Assembly: GCF_001467695.1 (NCBI RefSeq)
Contig: NZ_LNYE01000023.1
Coordinates: 198,851-248,448, forward strand
Source of the DNA: Legionella gratiana
GTDB lineage: Bacteria > Pseudomonadota > Gammaproteobacteria > Legionellales > Legionellaceae
DNA length: 49,598 bases
Direction: 5' to 3'
In this document: piece after piece, positions 16,701-25,696 of the stretch
Layout of the letters: each line of letters begins with the position of its first letter
How positions within the stretch are numbered: position 1 is the stretch's first letter
Translations under genes and position numbers: made by a program
Notes under the pieces: generated by a model
Told to the model about the DNA's origin: nothing
Databases searched by the model: none
The model's input: the letters and a program-made list of their open reading frames with translations, nothing else

Positions 16701-18020
16701 TTATTCAGCGTATTTTTGAGTAAATTGATGAATTTCAGGAATGATGATATTGCGGAATTTTTTGCCATTGAATAATCCATAATGACCAACTTCCTCAGCA
16801 AGAAAATACTTTTTCATAGAATCAGGTAAGTTTTTGCATAAACTGATTACGGATTTTGTTTGTCCTACGCCTGTTATGTCATCCCGTTCGCCTTCAATAG
16901 CCAAGATGGCTGTTTTATGTATGTCTTGTAAGCGTACGTTATGCCCCCGTGATTTATAGCGACCAGTTGTTAATAATTTTTCTTGAAAGACGGTATTAAT
17001 GGTTTGCATGTAAAATTCAGCGGTCAAATCCATGGTTGAAAAATACTCAAGATAAAATTTGATTATTTTAAATGCGGCTTCTTTTTGATTCTCCGCATAT
17101 CTATCAACTGCTCTTTGTAACGACTCCACATGTCGTTGTAAATTCATACTCATAAAACCGGCAAGCTGCATGAATCCAGGATATACTAGGCGCATTGCTC
17201 CTGGAAAACGAGAAGGAACGATGGATATAACATTTTGCTGAAACCAATCATCTCCTCGAGATGCAGCTAATTCATTTACTGAAGTAGGGGATTGACTGGT
17301 ATCAATTGGACCACCGAGCAATATTGCAGTTCGTGGTAAGTTAGCTGAATGATTAGTAGACATTAATGCAACTGCTGCTAAAACAGGAACCGTGGGTTGA
17401 CAAACAGCCATTACATTTAAATTAGGTCCTAACAAATTAAAATAGGAAATCATATATTCAATGTAATCATCTAAATCAAACGAACCTTCAATTAAGGGGA
17501 CATCCCGAGCATTTTTCCAATCGGTAATGTATATATCATATAAAGGTAATAAGTTTATAACTGTATCACGTAGTAAAGTAGCATAATGCCCTGACATAGG
17601 GGCGACTACGAGCATTTTGGGTAAATTTAAATGCTCTGCGTAATTCTTTTTGAAGCGAATTAGGTTACAAAAGCTTTGTTTATCAATAATCTCTTCTTGA
17701 ATATCATAATATTCATCGTCAATTTTGACTTGATTAATATCAAATTTAGGTTTGTCGTATACATTAGTAATCATATGAAAAATATAAGCATAGCCAGACA
17801 CTCTACGATAATGACTTGATGTCGTTTCTAAGAGTTTACGAAAAGAGTTTTGCGCATCGTCAGAGACATAAGGAATTCTATAAGGCAAATTAATATTATC
17901 GGAAATTCTACGAAAACGTTTTGCCAGAGTTTCACAATAATCGGAATAGGGCTGCAGTAAACGCATATTAAAATCATAAATATTATAAAGATTTCGATTA
18001 TCAAGAGGGTTGAAAAACAT
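16701..18020 (-). CDS. phaZ: Intracellular polyhydroxyalkanoate depolymerase
   Basis: 439 aa, the length of intracellular PHB depolymerases of the Ralstonia PhaZ1 type, which mobilise stored poly-3-hydroxybutyrate. The nucleophile elbow reads NVMAVCQPTVPVLAAVALM, with Cys207 in the serine position, as characteristic of this family. The acid comes from the segment IEGERDDITGVGQT, and the histidine lies in EEVGHYGLFNGKKF. There is no signal peptide, so it is cytosolic and granule-associated. Legionellae store PHB as a reserve for survival outside the host, which fits. The start at 18020 has a weak GAGATAAG upstream. It lies downstream of the efflux operon on the same strand across a 158-bp gap, so it probably has its own promoter. 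Confidence 0.93.
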   Translation of the reverse strand: MFFNPLDNRNLYNIYDFNMRLLQPYSDYCETLAKRFRRISDNINLPYRIPYVSDDAQNSFRKLLETTSSHYRRVSGYAYIFHMITNVYDKPKFDINQVKIDDEYYDIQEEIIDKQSFCNLIRFKKNYAEHLNLPKMLVVAPMSGHYATLLRDTVINLLPLYDIYITDWKNARDVPLIEGSFDLDDYIEYMISYFNLLGPNLNVMAVCQPTVPVLAAVALMSTNHSANLPRTAILLGGPIDTSQSPTSVNELAASRGDDWFQQNVISIVPSRFPGAMRLVYPGFMQLAGFMSMNLQRHVESLQRAVDRYAENQKEAAFKIIKFYLEYFSTMDLTAEFYMQTINTVFQEKLLTTGRYKSRGHNVRLQDIHKTAILAIEGERDDITGVGQTKSVISLCKNLPDSMKKYFLAEEVGHYGLFNGKKFRNIIIPEIHQFTQKYAE

Positions 18021-18178
18021 TGCTTATCTCGCAAGCATAATGATATTAAAGTAATATACTTAAAACGATAAAATAGCAATATTCTCTTCTAAATATTGTG
18101 TTTTACACGAGAAAGAACAGTAAGTCCCCATACTCCAAAAAGTTCATGGATACTCCAATTAACTGACACTAAATTATT

Positions 18179-19060
18179 TTATTCTTCAGGTATAATAAAA
18201 TTACTTTTTGCTTTATTCATTAAGATATTAAATCGTTGTAAATGTTTCTGAGTAGTTGTTGGAGAATGTAACACAAACTCAGAGACACATAATGCAAAAA
18301 GTACTCTACGTATTTCCCAAATTGTTTCTTGAAAGGCATCAATTCGCTCTATAGTTTGTGGACTTGCTTTTGCTTCCAATTTTAAATTTTGCGAACTAAC
18401 GGCTATAGGTGAGCAGGTTTTTATAACTTGAGTACGTAATTTTGCGACAAAAATAGAAGAGTTAATTCGTTGAGAACCGGTTTTAGTGATTTGCTGTACT
18501 ACATCATTAAAAAAATTGTAAACCATCATCTGATGAAATAAATAAAGCTTTTGTGAATAATGATAGGTTTGAAATAAAAAATAATCGCCAATTAAAACTA
18601 TAGAAACACCCAGCAAAGTACATATGCCCCGATTTAACATCATCACAAAAGGACCCTCAGGAGAATTCATTTCAGTAGTTTGGGCTAATAAAAAGAACAC
18701 AATGAGCGTAATAAAAAAAACACTGATGTCATAACGATTGGTATTAATTGATGAAACAGAAAATCCAATGATCGCTACGATGAATATAAAGGGAATTAAT
18801 CGATAATTAAACTGAGTTAAATAAAGTAGTGGAATTAAAATCAATAAAGCAGCAAAGGTGCCGCCGATGCGGAAAATGGCTCTTTTAACAATTAATCCAG
18901 GCTCAATTCCGGCGCTAATGACGATGACAGTGAGCAAAACCCACCACTTATGAGGAATGTTCGAAAACAAATAAATTAACATGGCAACCATAAACATGAT
19001 TGCCAAGTGAACAAATCGTGCGTAATCAAGCTTTCTTTTTAATGTATTTTGAGTAAGCAT
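18179..19060 (-). CDS. FUSC-type efflux permease, C-terminal half
   Basis: 293 aa. Six hydrophobic segments between about residues 15 and 165 (VHLAIMFMVAMLIYLF..., PHKWWVLLTVIVISAG) form the FUSC_2 six-helix unit, including the conserved P-x-WW and R-x-x-GT (IFRIGGTFAALL). A cytoplasmic helical tail follows. The ATG at 19060 overlaps the preceding gene by 22 bp, which implies translational coupling. Full FUSC permeases such as AaeB carry both membrane units in one chain of about 650 aa. Here the two halves (310 + 293 aa) are separate genes. Confidence 0.85.
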   Translation of the reverse strand: MLTQNTLKRKLDYARFVHLAIMFMVAMLIYLFSNIPHKWWVLLTVIVISAGIEPGLIVKRAIFRIGGTFAALLILIPLLYLTQFNYRLIPFIFIVAIIGFSVSSINTNRYDISVFFITLIVFFLLAQTTEMNSPEGPFVMMLNRGICTLLGVSIVLIGDYFLFQTYHYSQKLYLFHQMMVYNFFNDVVQQITKTGSQRINSSIFVAKLRTQVIKTCSPIAVSSQNLKLEAKASPQTIERIDAFQETIWEIRRVLFALCVSEFVLHSPTTTQKHLQRFNILMNKAKSNFIIPEE

Positions 19061-19971
19061 AATTTATTCCAGCTGCTAAAAGACTGTTCTAAACAATGGG
19101 CAACATGATGTTGTAATTTTGTTTTGGGTTCTCTAGGAAGTTTAGGGATGCCGCATGGTGAGTAAGTGTGCATTTGAAACCTAAGCCAGAGCAAGTTATG
19201 TTTAATTCCATACCAAAATGCTTCATTCATTGTCTCATAGTAAAGATTATCTAAAGAATGTTGAATATTGCGAACGTTCACTGAGAGACGATAGGCAGAC
19301 ATCATATACTTCTTCGGGAGCATTTTTGTATAATTTCGAGCTATCCCTAAATGTGTAATTTCTTCCCAAGTCGGTTTCTTATCGTTTTTATGTATGGTGA
19401 GATCAATGTCTTTTTCAAGATATTGGATGAATTTTTGTAAGGCTCTGTTCCAGACAATAAAATACATATTCGGAAAAATTCTTAAACAAATGAATACAAA
19501 AGTCATTGATAATGCAATGGATGAAATAAAGCCATACGCGACTTCAAGATTAGCAGGGGGTTCGACACTTAAAACGAGAGCACCTGATGAAATAAGTAAC
19601 ATCGTTAAATTTTTTAGGGTGTAAAAATACTTTAATACGAAAAAATAAGTGACTGAAAGAGCAAAAACTGAAAAGAAGAAAAAAATCACACGAAAAGGAT
19701 ATACAAGATAGAAAGTGACACTAATTAGAATTACCCCTATGGTAATAAAAATCAGAAGTTGTTCTTTTTCTTTAAAAGTGGGGAGTACAGGTGCTTCATA
19801 AAGTGATACTAAAAGAAATGGCATAAAAAAACCAATAAAGCTGACCGGTTGAAATATCCAATAAACATATACTTCTACAGTTGCTATAAAAAGACATTTA
19901 TAGAGCGTGATGCGTTGAAGCGCATAGGGATCAACTTCATCAAGCCATTGTTTAAACTTTGATATAGACAT
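19039..19971 (-). CDS. FUSC-type efflux permease, N-terminal half
   Basis: 310 aa from the ATG at 19971; a GTG six codons upstream (19989) is possible but less likely. About six membrane helices span residues 25-170 (LFIATVEVYVYWIFQPVSFI, LLIFITIGVILISVTFYLVY, VAYGFISSIALSMTFVFICL). A cytoplasmic helical domain follows, containing YRLSVNVRNIQHSLDNLY. This is the first membrane unit of a fusaric-acid-resistance or aromatic-acid-exporter permease. The start overlaps the 3' end of the HlyD gene and the stop overlaps the second half, so the three genes are coupled. The intact reading frame, proper start and continuing C-terminal gene argue for a natural split rather than a sequencing frameshift. 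Confidence 0.82.
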   Translation of the reverse strand: MSISKFKQWLDEVDPYALQRITLYKCLFIATVEVYVYWIFQPVSFIGFFMPFLLVSLYEAPVLPTFKEKEQLLIFITIGVILISVTFYLVYPFRVIFFFFSVFALSVTYFFVLKYFYTLKNLTMLLISSGALVLSVEPPANLEVAYGFISSIALSMTFVFICLRIFPNMYFIVWNRALQKFIQYLEKDIDLTIHKNDKKPTWEEITHLGIARNYTKMLPKKYMMSAYRLSVNVRNIQHSLDNLYYETMNEAFWYGIKHNLLWLRFQMHTYSPCGIPKLPREPKTKLQHHVAHCLEQSFSSWNKLCLLKIH

Positions 19972-20980
19972 ACGCACTGGTTCCAACACGAAGTGGATAA
20001 TGAGGATCAGGATCGGTTATTCGGATAATGACTGGGAGTCGTTGCGGTAATAAAATCCATTGATTTTCATTAATAACATTTTGTAATTGTGTTCGATTGT
20101 CTACTAATTGTCGATTTGCCGACCAATAATCGGATTCAACTACTCCGTGAAATATTTTTCTACTCAGATACATTCTAGGAAATATTAAAACTTTTGATCC
20201 TTTACGTACATCACGTAAATCTGTTTCATTAAAATTTGCCTGTATGAAAATATGGTCAGTATCTACCAAAGAAAAAAGTGGTTGATTGATATTCACTGGG
20301 GTTCCAATAGTGAAAAATAAATTTTGAATAATTCCATTTCCTTGGGCATAAACATTCGTCAACTCTAAATTGACTCGCGCATTTTTTAATCGTGCATAAA
20401 TGGATTTAATTTCGTTATCTTGTGCTTTTATTTGATTTGTATCAATTTCTAATTGTTTTAAAGCAGCTTGCCATTTGTCCTTTGCTGCTTGTGTTTCTTG
20501 TTGTGAATTTTGTAGCGTCATTAAGGACACCGATTTTATTTTATAACCTTTACGGTATTTTTGATCATCCTGATCGAGTTTAATGTAATTTCTTTGTTCG
20601 TTTTCACTGAGCTTAAGATCGCGTTCATAAGTTGTTTTTAGTACTGCTAATTGTGCTTGAGCACTGGCTAAATCAGCAGTGAGTTGTTCCACTGCATAGA
20701 TATAAGGTTTTTGAAACACGGTAAAAAGTTTTTGCCCCTTTTTGACAACATCACCATTTTGGACATAAAGATCAGTAATATAACCACTAGTAAGTGCGGC
20801 AACTGGCCGTACATTGTTGACCACAAAAGCATTATCAGTGAAAGGAAATAAATAAGAGAAAATATAAATAATGGTTGTTAAAATACCTATAAAAATAATG
20901 GTATTAACTAAGGTAATTGCTCGTTTTAAACGAGTATAACCTTTCTTAATTTTTTCACGAAACCGAATAAAATTTATCAT
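19952..20980 (-). CDS. HlyD/EmrA-family periplasmic adaptor
   Basis: 342-aa membrane fusion protein linking the inner-membrane FUSC permease to the outer-membrane channel. One N-terminal membrane helix (about residues 23-46) precedes the first half of the lipoyl domain (VRPVAALTSGYITDLYVQNG, DVVKKGQKLFTV). A long coiled-coil hairpin at about 80-205 (VEQLTADLASAQAQLAVLKT) leads to the second lipoyl half (VYAQGNGIIQNLFFTIGTPV) and the beta-barrel (FIQANFNETDLRDVRKG). This is the AaeA/EmrA arrangement. It is the second gene of the four-gene efflux operon, overlapping the permease gene. Poor ribosome binding site. Confidence 0.92.
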   Translation of the reverse strand: MINFIRFREKIKKGYTRLKRAITLVNTIIFIGILTTIIYIFSYLFPFTDNAFVVNNVRPVAALTSGYITDLYVQNGDVVKKGQKLFTVFQKPYIYAVEQLTADLASAQAQLAVLKTTYERDLKLSENEQRNYIKLDQDDQKYRKGYKIKSVSLMTLQNSQQETQAAKDKWQAALKQLEIDTNQIKAQDNEIKSIYARLKNARVNLELTNVYAQGNGIIQNLFFTIGTPVNINQPLFSLVDTDHIFIQANFNETDLRDVRKGSKVLIFPRMYLSRKIFHGVVESDYWSANRQLVDNRTQLQNVINENQWILLPQRLPVIIRITDPDPHYPLRVGTSAYVYIKV

Positions 20981-21040
20981 AAAAACAAATTAGTTTAAAT
21001 TGTTCTGCTCCTCAAAAAATGAGGAGTCCTAAGCCCACTA

Positions 21041-22399
21041 TCATTGTTCTGCATGCAATTTTTTAGGCTGATATGCATAACCCCCAGCTAAATCCTGATA
21101 TAAGGCAACTAACGACATTGCAAGCTCTAATTTGGCTTGATTGGTTGAAAGTGCTAAGTTATCCAAATATATCTTACTTTGTAATAAATCTTTATAAGAA
21201 ATTAATCCTGTTTGTAACAATCCTTGTTGTAATTTATATTTACGACGATAATCTTCTTCCGCATGTAAATAAGCTGTAAACTGTTCATTCATCCGTTTAT
21301 TTGCCGAATAATCAGTATCTACTTCTTTTAAAATTCGTTTTACGGTTTTATTAAATTCAGCAACTTTTGCGTGATAAGCGCCTTTGCTTGCAGCTACATT
21401 GCCTAGAATACTTGGTGTTATTGTCCAATTTACATAAGCATCTGCTGCTTGTGCAAAAGAACTTTGAGGCAGACTTACTTCACCAATGAAGTCATCTAAT
21501 TGTAAGGCTGGAAAAAAATTACTGTAGGCAACTGAGATTTTTATACGTGATGCTTTTAACGCATATTCTGCTATTTTCATGTCCGGTCGATTATTTAATA
21601 CTGTGGCGGGTAAGCTGCCCGGTTTAAAACGGGTAAAATCTAATGCTGCAAAATTATTTTTATTCTTTATTCTCCCCGGCGTTTCATTAATTAAAAAACG
21701 AAGCGCATTCTCGCTAAATACAATATTATGTAAAATGGGTTTCATCTGTGCTGCAATCAATTGTTCATCGGACTGGAGCTGGGCTAAATTAATTTCATCA
21801 ACTAAACCAATCTTGATATCTTGTTGACTCAATGCAATCAAAGATTTTAAATCTTCGTCAAGTTGTTGCAGTAATCTTAATTGCTCTAATTGAGCGATTA
21901 AAGTGAAGTAAGCGGATGCAATTTGACCAATTAAGGCCAAGCGTACTCCATCAACAGCAGCTTGATACACTTGTACATTATAAGTAGCCTGTTTTTGCTG
22001 GGTGTACAGTTGCATGATATTTAAAACATAGTAGGGCCATGCTCCATAAAATGCGCCTGGAACACCTAAGGCAGGGTTAGTGGAGTAACCGGCAAATAAT
22101 TTTAAGGTTGGGATCCAGCTTAGCTTGACTTGTTGTAATTCTCCTTGAGCTTGTTGTACGTTTCCTATGGCAATATGAATATCCATATTATTTTTTAAGC
22201 CAGTTTCAATTAATTGAGTCAATTCTAAATCATGAAATTGCTGCCACCAAGCAGTATATGGCAAGTTGTTTACTGGCGTATATACTTTTGTACTGGAAGG
22301 AAATTTTTTGGGTGGTGCAGGGATTTTTTGCTCAACATTTTTATGGCAGCTTGACACTATTTCAACCAATAATATGAAGATGAAAATCCTTTTTAGCAT
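21041..22399 (-). CDS. TolC/NodT-type outer membrane efflux lipoprotein
   Basis: 452-aa outer membrane channel component of the efflux system. A lipoprotein signal peptide ends in VSSC with Cys18 as the acylation site, typical of the NodT branch of TolC proteins. Conserved segments follow: YTAWWQQFHDLELTQLIETG, NNMDIHIAIGNVQQAQGELQ, the VLNNRPDMKIAEYALKASR signature in the middle, and GLISYKDLLQSKIYLDNLAL near the C-terminus. Each half carries a coiled-coil hairpin. It is the first gene of the operon outer-membrane channel, adaptor, FUSC halves, with a 60-bp gap to the adaptor gene. The substrate is likely a hydrophobic or aromatic compound, by family only. Confidence 0.92.
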   Translation of the reverse strand: MLKRIFIFILLVEIVSSCHKNVEQKIPAPPKKFPSSTKVYTPVNNLPYTAWWQQFHDLELTQLIETGLKNNMDIHIAIGNVQQAQGELQQVKLSWIPTLKLFAGYSTNPALGVPGAFYGAWPYYVLNIMQLYTQQKQATYNVQVYQAAVDGVRLALIGQIASAYFTLIAQLEQLRLLQQLDEDLKSLIALSQQDIKIGLVDEINLAQLQSDEQLIAAQMKPILHNIVFSENALRFLINETPGRIKNKNNFAALDFTRFKPGSLPATVLNNRPDMKIAEYALKASRIKISVAYSNFFPALQLDDFIGEVSLPQSSFAQAADAYVNWTITPSILGNVAASKGAYHAKVAEFNKTVKRILKEVDTDYSANKRMNEQFTAYLHAEEDYRRKYKLQQGLLQTGLISYKDLLQSKIYLDNLALSTNQAKLELAMSLVALYQDLAGGYAYQPKKLHAEQ

Positions 22400-22507
22400 G
22401 AATTATCATTATTTGTGCGGTATTTTGGGTATTGTAATTTATTATTGGTGATGAAAACCATATTTATTGAAATTTTGTGCATCCTGAGTTCATTTTTATA
22501 GAGACAT

Positions 22508-22975
22508 TTAATCAAGATGATCCAGGGGTAGTGACGTTGTTTCGCAAATAGTTCTTAATATAAAACTTGATTGGACACTTGATACACCATTGATGCGGGT
22601 TAGTTTATCTAATAAGAATGCTTGGTATGCATTCAGATCGGGTACCATCACTTTTAATAAATAATCTGCGGATTGCCCAGTAATCATATGACATTGAATC
22701 ACCTCAGGAAGAAAGCGAATCGCATCTTCGAAGTGGCTCATTACTGTAGGTTGGTGGTTGTCTAATCCAACCAAAACAATCACTGATAATTTTAATCCTA
22801 TTTTTTCGGGATCCAGAAGAGCTACTTTTTTTTTAATATAGCCATGGTCTTCAAGGAGCTTAACTCTACGAAGACAGGGAGAAGGAGACAAGGCAACCAG
22901 GTCTGCCAATTCCTGATTGTTAATTTGGCAATTTGATTGAAGAATATCGAGTATTTTTTTGTCAGTACGATCCAT
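22508..22975 (-). CDS. Lrp/AsnC-family transcriptional regulator
   Basis: 155 aa, full length for the family. The N-terminal helix-turn-helix starts MDRTDKKILDILQSNCQINN and includes ELADLVALSPSPCLRRVKLL as the recognition helix, followed by the linker strand IKKKVALLDPEKIGL. The C-terminal RAM ligand-binding domain spans about 68-150 (LSVIVLVGLDNHQPTVMSHF; PEVIQCHMITGQSADYLLKV). Lrp-type octamers respond to amino acids. It is transcribed away from an MFS transporter, and an inverted repeat lies between the two starts, so control of the transporter and of itself is likely. Confidence 0.95.
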   Translation of the reverse strand: MDRTDKKILDILQSNCQINNQELADLVALSPSPCLRRVKLLEDHGYIKKKVALLDPEKIGLKLSVIVLVGLDNHQPTVMSHFEDAIRFLPEVIQCHMITGQSADYLLKVMVPDLNAYQAFLLDKLTRINGVSSVQSSFILRTICETTSLPLDHLD

Positions 22976-23016
22976 GGTCAGTAAAAAATAATATAAATAA
23001 GTAACATTATAGAATA

Positions 23017-23048
23017 TTATTTCAACAAAAAGTATTTATTTGAAATAA
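23017..23048. promoter_or_regulatory. Candidate operator between the lrp-like and MFS genes
   Basis: A perfect 9-bp inverted repeat, TTATTTCAA / TTGAAATAA, with a 14-nt spacer lies in the 192-bp divergent region, 42 bp upstream of the regulator ATG. Its size and AT content fit an Lrp-family site. Function is inferred from position. Confidence 0.4.
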
Positions 23049-23167
23049 AAATTCATACATCAAGAATTTTAAACATAATTTTGCAATTTAATTTCAAGAG
23101 ATTTGAATTAAAATATGCTTGTGATGGTAATTTATGCATCATGAACATAAAATATTATGAGGATATT

Positions 23168-24403
23168 ATGTCTACTTCACGAGTTGTTGCCTGGTTTGTT
23201 TGGGTTATTGCATCGATTTTTTACGCGTATCAATATGTTTTAAGGGTGATGCCCAATATTATGATGGATGATATTACATCTCAATTCCACATTGATGCGA
23301 CGGTATTTGGGCAATTTTCTGGCATCTATTATTTAGGCTACTCTTTAATGCATTTACCTATAGGCATCATGCTTGATCGATTTGGACCCAAAAGAGTGAT
23401 GACTGTATGTATTTTGCTTCCTGTTATTGGTTTGTTGCCGCTTATTTTTGCGGATAATTGGATCTATCCTCTTATAGGTAGAGCCTTGATTGGCATAGGG
23501 TCTTCTGCTGCAATTTTGGGTACATTTAAAATAATAAGAATGTCATTTAAAGAACAATATTTTTCACGCATGCTGAGCTTTTCAGTCATGATTGGGCTTA
23601 TTGGAGCTGTTTATGGAGGTGGACCTGTAAGTTATCTCACTCATACCTTGGGTTATAAAGTGGTTGTTGAAATTTTCATTGTTCTAGGATTAATACTTGC
23701 ATGCATTACGTATTTTATTGTTCCAGAAGAAAAACCAGCTTACCATGCTTCAGTCTTTGCTAACGTGAAAACAGTCTTTTCTAATAAAAAAGTCATGCTG
23801 CTTTGTTTTTTTTCGGGCTTAATGCTTGGACCTTTAGAAGGTTTTTCGGATGTATGGGGTTCTGGTTTTTTAAAGCATGTATATGGTTTAGATCCTTCGG
23901 TAGCCAATTATTTGCCTTCAATGATTTTCATAGGCATGTGCTTTGGTTCTCCTATATTAAGCTTGATTGCAGAAAAAACGGGATATTATCTAGGGACAAT
24001 CATTACCGCAGGAATAACAATGTGCTTGGTTTTTGTGGCTCTTGTTGCTGGTATGTTAACCGTATCAAGTATAACAGTATGTTTTATAATAGTAGGGATG
24101 TGTTGTGCTTATCAGATTTTGGCTATTTATAAAGTATCTACTTATGTTCCAGATAATCTTGCTGGTTTAACTACTGCTATTGCTAATATGATTATCATGA
24201 TTTTTGGCTATGGCTTTCATACAGTCATTGGTCTTGTTATTAATGCCCATGGGGGAATTCGTGATGCAAATGCTTTTATTTACGGAGTTGGCGTTATTCC
24301 AATAACATTAGCTCTAGGCTTTACAGGTGTGATTTTCTTGGCTTATAAGGAAAAATTTGGAACAAGAGCATTAAAGATAAACGAGTGTCTAAGTGACGTT
24401 TAA
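23168..24403 (+). CDS. MFS transporter, Pht-like
   Basis: 411 aa from the ATG at 23168, preceded by GAGGAT at 5 nt. The longer frame from 23081 has no ribosome binding site and would add a non-hydrophobic tail. There are twelve predicted helices. Motif A between TM2 and TM3 reads GIMLDRFGPKRVMT, and the start SRVVAWFVWVIASIFYAYQY continues into the first periplasmic loop with VLRVMPNIMMDDI. This N-terminus is characteristic of the Legionella and Coxiella MFS expansion that includes the Pht phagosomal nutrient transporters. A divergent Lrp-type regulator suggests amino-acid or related uptake, which is inference. Confidence 0.88.
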   Translation: MSTSRVVAWFVWVIASIFYAYQYVLRVMPNIMMDDITSQFHIDATVFGQFSGIYYLGYSLMHLPIGIMLDRFGPKRVMTVCILLPVIGLLPLIFADNWIYPLIGRALIGIGSSAAILGTFKIIRMSFKEQYFSRMLSFSVMIGLIGAVYGGGPVSYLTHTLGYKVVVEIFIVLGLILACITYFIVPEEKPAYHASVFANVKTVFSNKKVMLLCFFSGLMLGPLEGFSDVWGSGFLKHVYGLDPSVANYLPSMIFIGMCFGSPILSLIAEKTGYYLGTIITAGITMCLVFVALVAGMLTVSSITVCFIIVGMCCAYQILAIYKVSTYVPDNLAGLTTAIANMIIMIFGYGFHTVIGLVINAHGGIRDANAFIYGVGVIPITLALGFTGVIFLAYKEKFGTRALKINECLSDV

Positions 24404-24445
24404 ATTGATTTTAATACTAAAGTGAATACGCTTTATAAGCGCGCC

Positions 24446-24467
24446 ACCCTTCGCGAAAGCGGAGGGT
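24446..24467. terminator. Hairpin after the MFS gene (repeat-like)
   Basis: A 9-bp stem (ACCCTTCGC / GCGGAGGGT, one G-T pair) capped by a GAAA tetraloop, 43 bp after the stop. No T-tract follows. It resembles the palindrome CCTTCCGC-AAAA-GCGGAAGG at 25513-25532, so it may be a dispersed REP-like unit used as a transcript end. Confidence 0.45.
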
Positions 24468-24708
24468 CTAATAACCAACTAAGCAGTAATATATTGGTTT
24501 GGAAAAATTAAGTCTGTAAAATTTATACCCTGATCTGGGATATTTTATTGAGATTATAATCCTACTCTTGATTATCATAGCATTTTTATTAAAACAAGGT
24601 TATCTATACCAATTATTTTCATAAAAAACTTAGTACCTAATGAAGTGGTAGTTTGTCGTGGGCAAACTCCTCAATACCAGGACAGCGCAAAGAATAGATT
24701 GGTTATAA

Positions 24709-24770
24709 CTTAACGTTCGATTAGCGATATAAAAGGCATGTATATGCCTTTTTATGTCGAACTCACGTTA
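24709..24770. repeat. Palindromic dispersed repeat, copy 1
   Basis: Long imperfect palindrome centred on GGCATGTATATGCC with arms CGATATAAAA / TTTTTATGTCG and outer TTAACGTTCGA / TCGAACTCACGTTAA. Related copies occur at 26711-26758 and 34428-34490, with a half copy at 35911-35934. This copy lies about 100 bp upstream of the tRNA gene. Confidence 0.65.
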
Positions 24771-24868
24771 ATTTCATAGGATTTTTTAGTTTTGAAGATG
24801 ACAAAACTCATCGTAATAAGTTATTATTAAAATTGTTATGGACATGTACTCGTTGTTTACTTAAATAT

Positions 24869-24941
24869 GGGCCGTTAGCTCAGCTGGTAGAGCAGGAGAC
24901 TCTTAATCTCTTGGTCATAGGTTCGATCCCTATACGGCCTA
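24869..24941 (+). tRNA. tRNA-Lys (anticodon CTT)
   Basis: A 73-nt cloverleaf: acceptor GGGCCGT / ACGGCCT with a G-T first pair, D arm GCTC...GAGC, anticodon stem GGAGA / TCTCT with loop CTCTTAA (anticodon CTT, reads AAG), T arm with GGTTCGATCCC. The 3' CCA is not encoded (ATCA follows). The 3' half is duplicated at 26132-26179, marking an integration site. Confidence 0.95.
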
Positions 24942-24946
24942 TCAAT
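24899..24946 (+). repeat. Direct repeat at tRNA-Lys 3' end (attachment-site-like, left)
   Basis: This 48-bp stretch runs from the anticodon loop through the tRNA 3' end and 5 bp beyond. It recurs at 26132-26179 with one mismatch (ACGGCC versus ACAGCC). Such a layout is left when an integrase recombines into a tRNA 3' end. Confidence 0.8.
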
Positions 24947-25441
24947 AAAATCAATAAATTATGTTGGTAACCTCGAATAATCATATGGGACACTCTTGGG
25001 ACATATTAAAATACCATATGCCAATGCTTTACAATGATAATCGCTACTATAATTTCTCTATCCAACAAGATACTGACACCTGCTATAATTTGAAAAATAA
25101 AATGAAAAGGAATTTCTAAGATGAGCAATAGTGTTCAACAAATGATTGATGTTTATGCTACAGAGAAGGATGCTGATATTACATGTTATTTTGGGAAAAT
25201 TTCAAGGGATCAAACAGATTATATTATAGATACGTGTCGTGATAGGAAATTAAGAAAGAACATAAGCTTGTTATTGACTACTGCTGGCGGAGATCCCGAT
25301 GCTGCATATATAATTTCACGTTGTTTTCAACAAGCCTATAAAACACGTAAAACAGGGGCTTGAAAATGAAGATAAGGATAAAGGAACATTCTCTATCGTA
25401 ATTGATGGTATATGTAAAAGTGCGGGTACCCTCTTATGCTT

Positions 25442-25696
25442 CTGTCTCTTGATCCTATCTCATCAAGAGACAGTTGCTTGCGCAGAGGGTGACGGACTTC
25501 TCAATACCGTCGCCTTCCGCAAAAGCGGAAGGTCTAAAAGTAACCAATCTTTGCTCTAAACTTCACCTTGCAGTCATACGCTTACGAGACCCCCTGCTTA
25601 CGCAGAGGGTGACGATGCTCTCAATACCGTCTCCTTCTGCAAAAGAAATATGATCATGTTTTATTTGCGATAGACAAGATGTGTAGAAGATTCAGC
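25442..25696. mobile_element. 255-bp non-autonomous element with Tn5/IS50-like ends
   Basis: Flanked by the 9-bp target duplication CTTATGCTT (25433-25441 and 25697-25705). The left end CTGTCTCTTGATCCTATCT differs from the IS50 inside end (CTGTCTCTTGATCAGATCT) at two positions. The right end, read inward, is CTGAATCTTCTACACATCT, close to the Tn5 outside and mosaic ends. A 9-bp duplication is the Tn5/IS4-family rule. There is no transposase, so it must have been mobilised in trans. Inside are an inverted copy of the left tip (25462-25473), a palindrome (25513-25532) and an imperfect direct repeat (25477-25525 and 25597-25645). Confidence 0.8.
25477..25645. repeat. Imperfect 49-bp direct repeat, period 120 bp
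   Basis: Two copies at 25477-25525 and 25597-25645 share CGCAGAGGGTGACG and CTCAATACCGTC. The first carries a perfect palindrome, CCTTCCGC-AAAA-GCGGAAGG. The second is degenerate there. Both lie inside the Tn5-like element, so the repeat probably predates its mobilisation. Confidence 0.7.

Larger units (their letters stand above)
24404..24868. other. Intergenic region with two palindromic repeats
   Basis: 465 bp between the MFS gene and tRNA-Lys. It holds a 9-bp stem with a GAAA loop at 24446-24467 and a long palindrome at 24709-24770 (both listed). No coding capacity recognised. Confidence 0.5.

Noticed and set aside
25442..25696. CRISPR-like repeat array
   Set aside because: Only two imperfect 49-bp copies with a 71-bp gap and no cas genes; the unit lies inside a transposon-like element.
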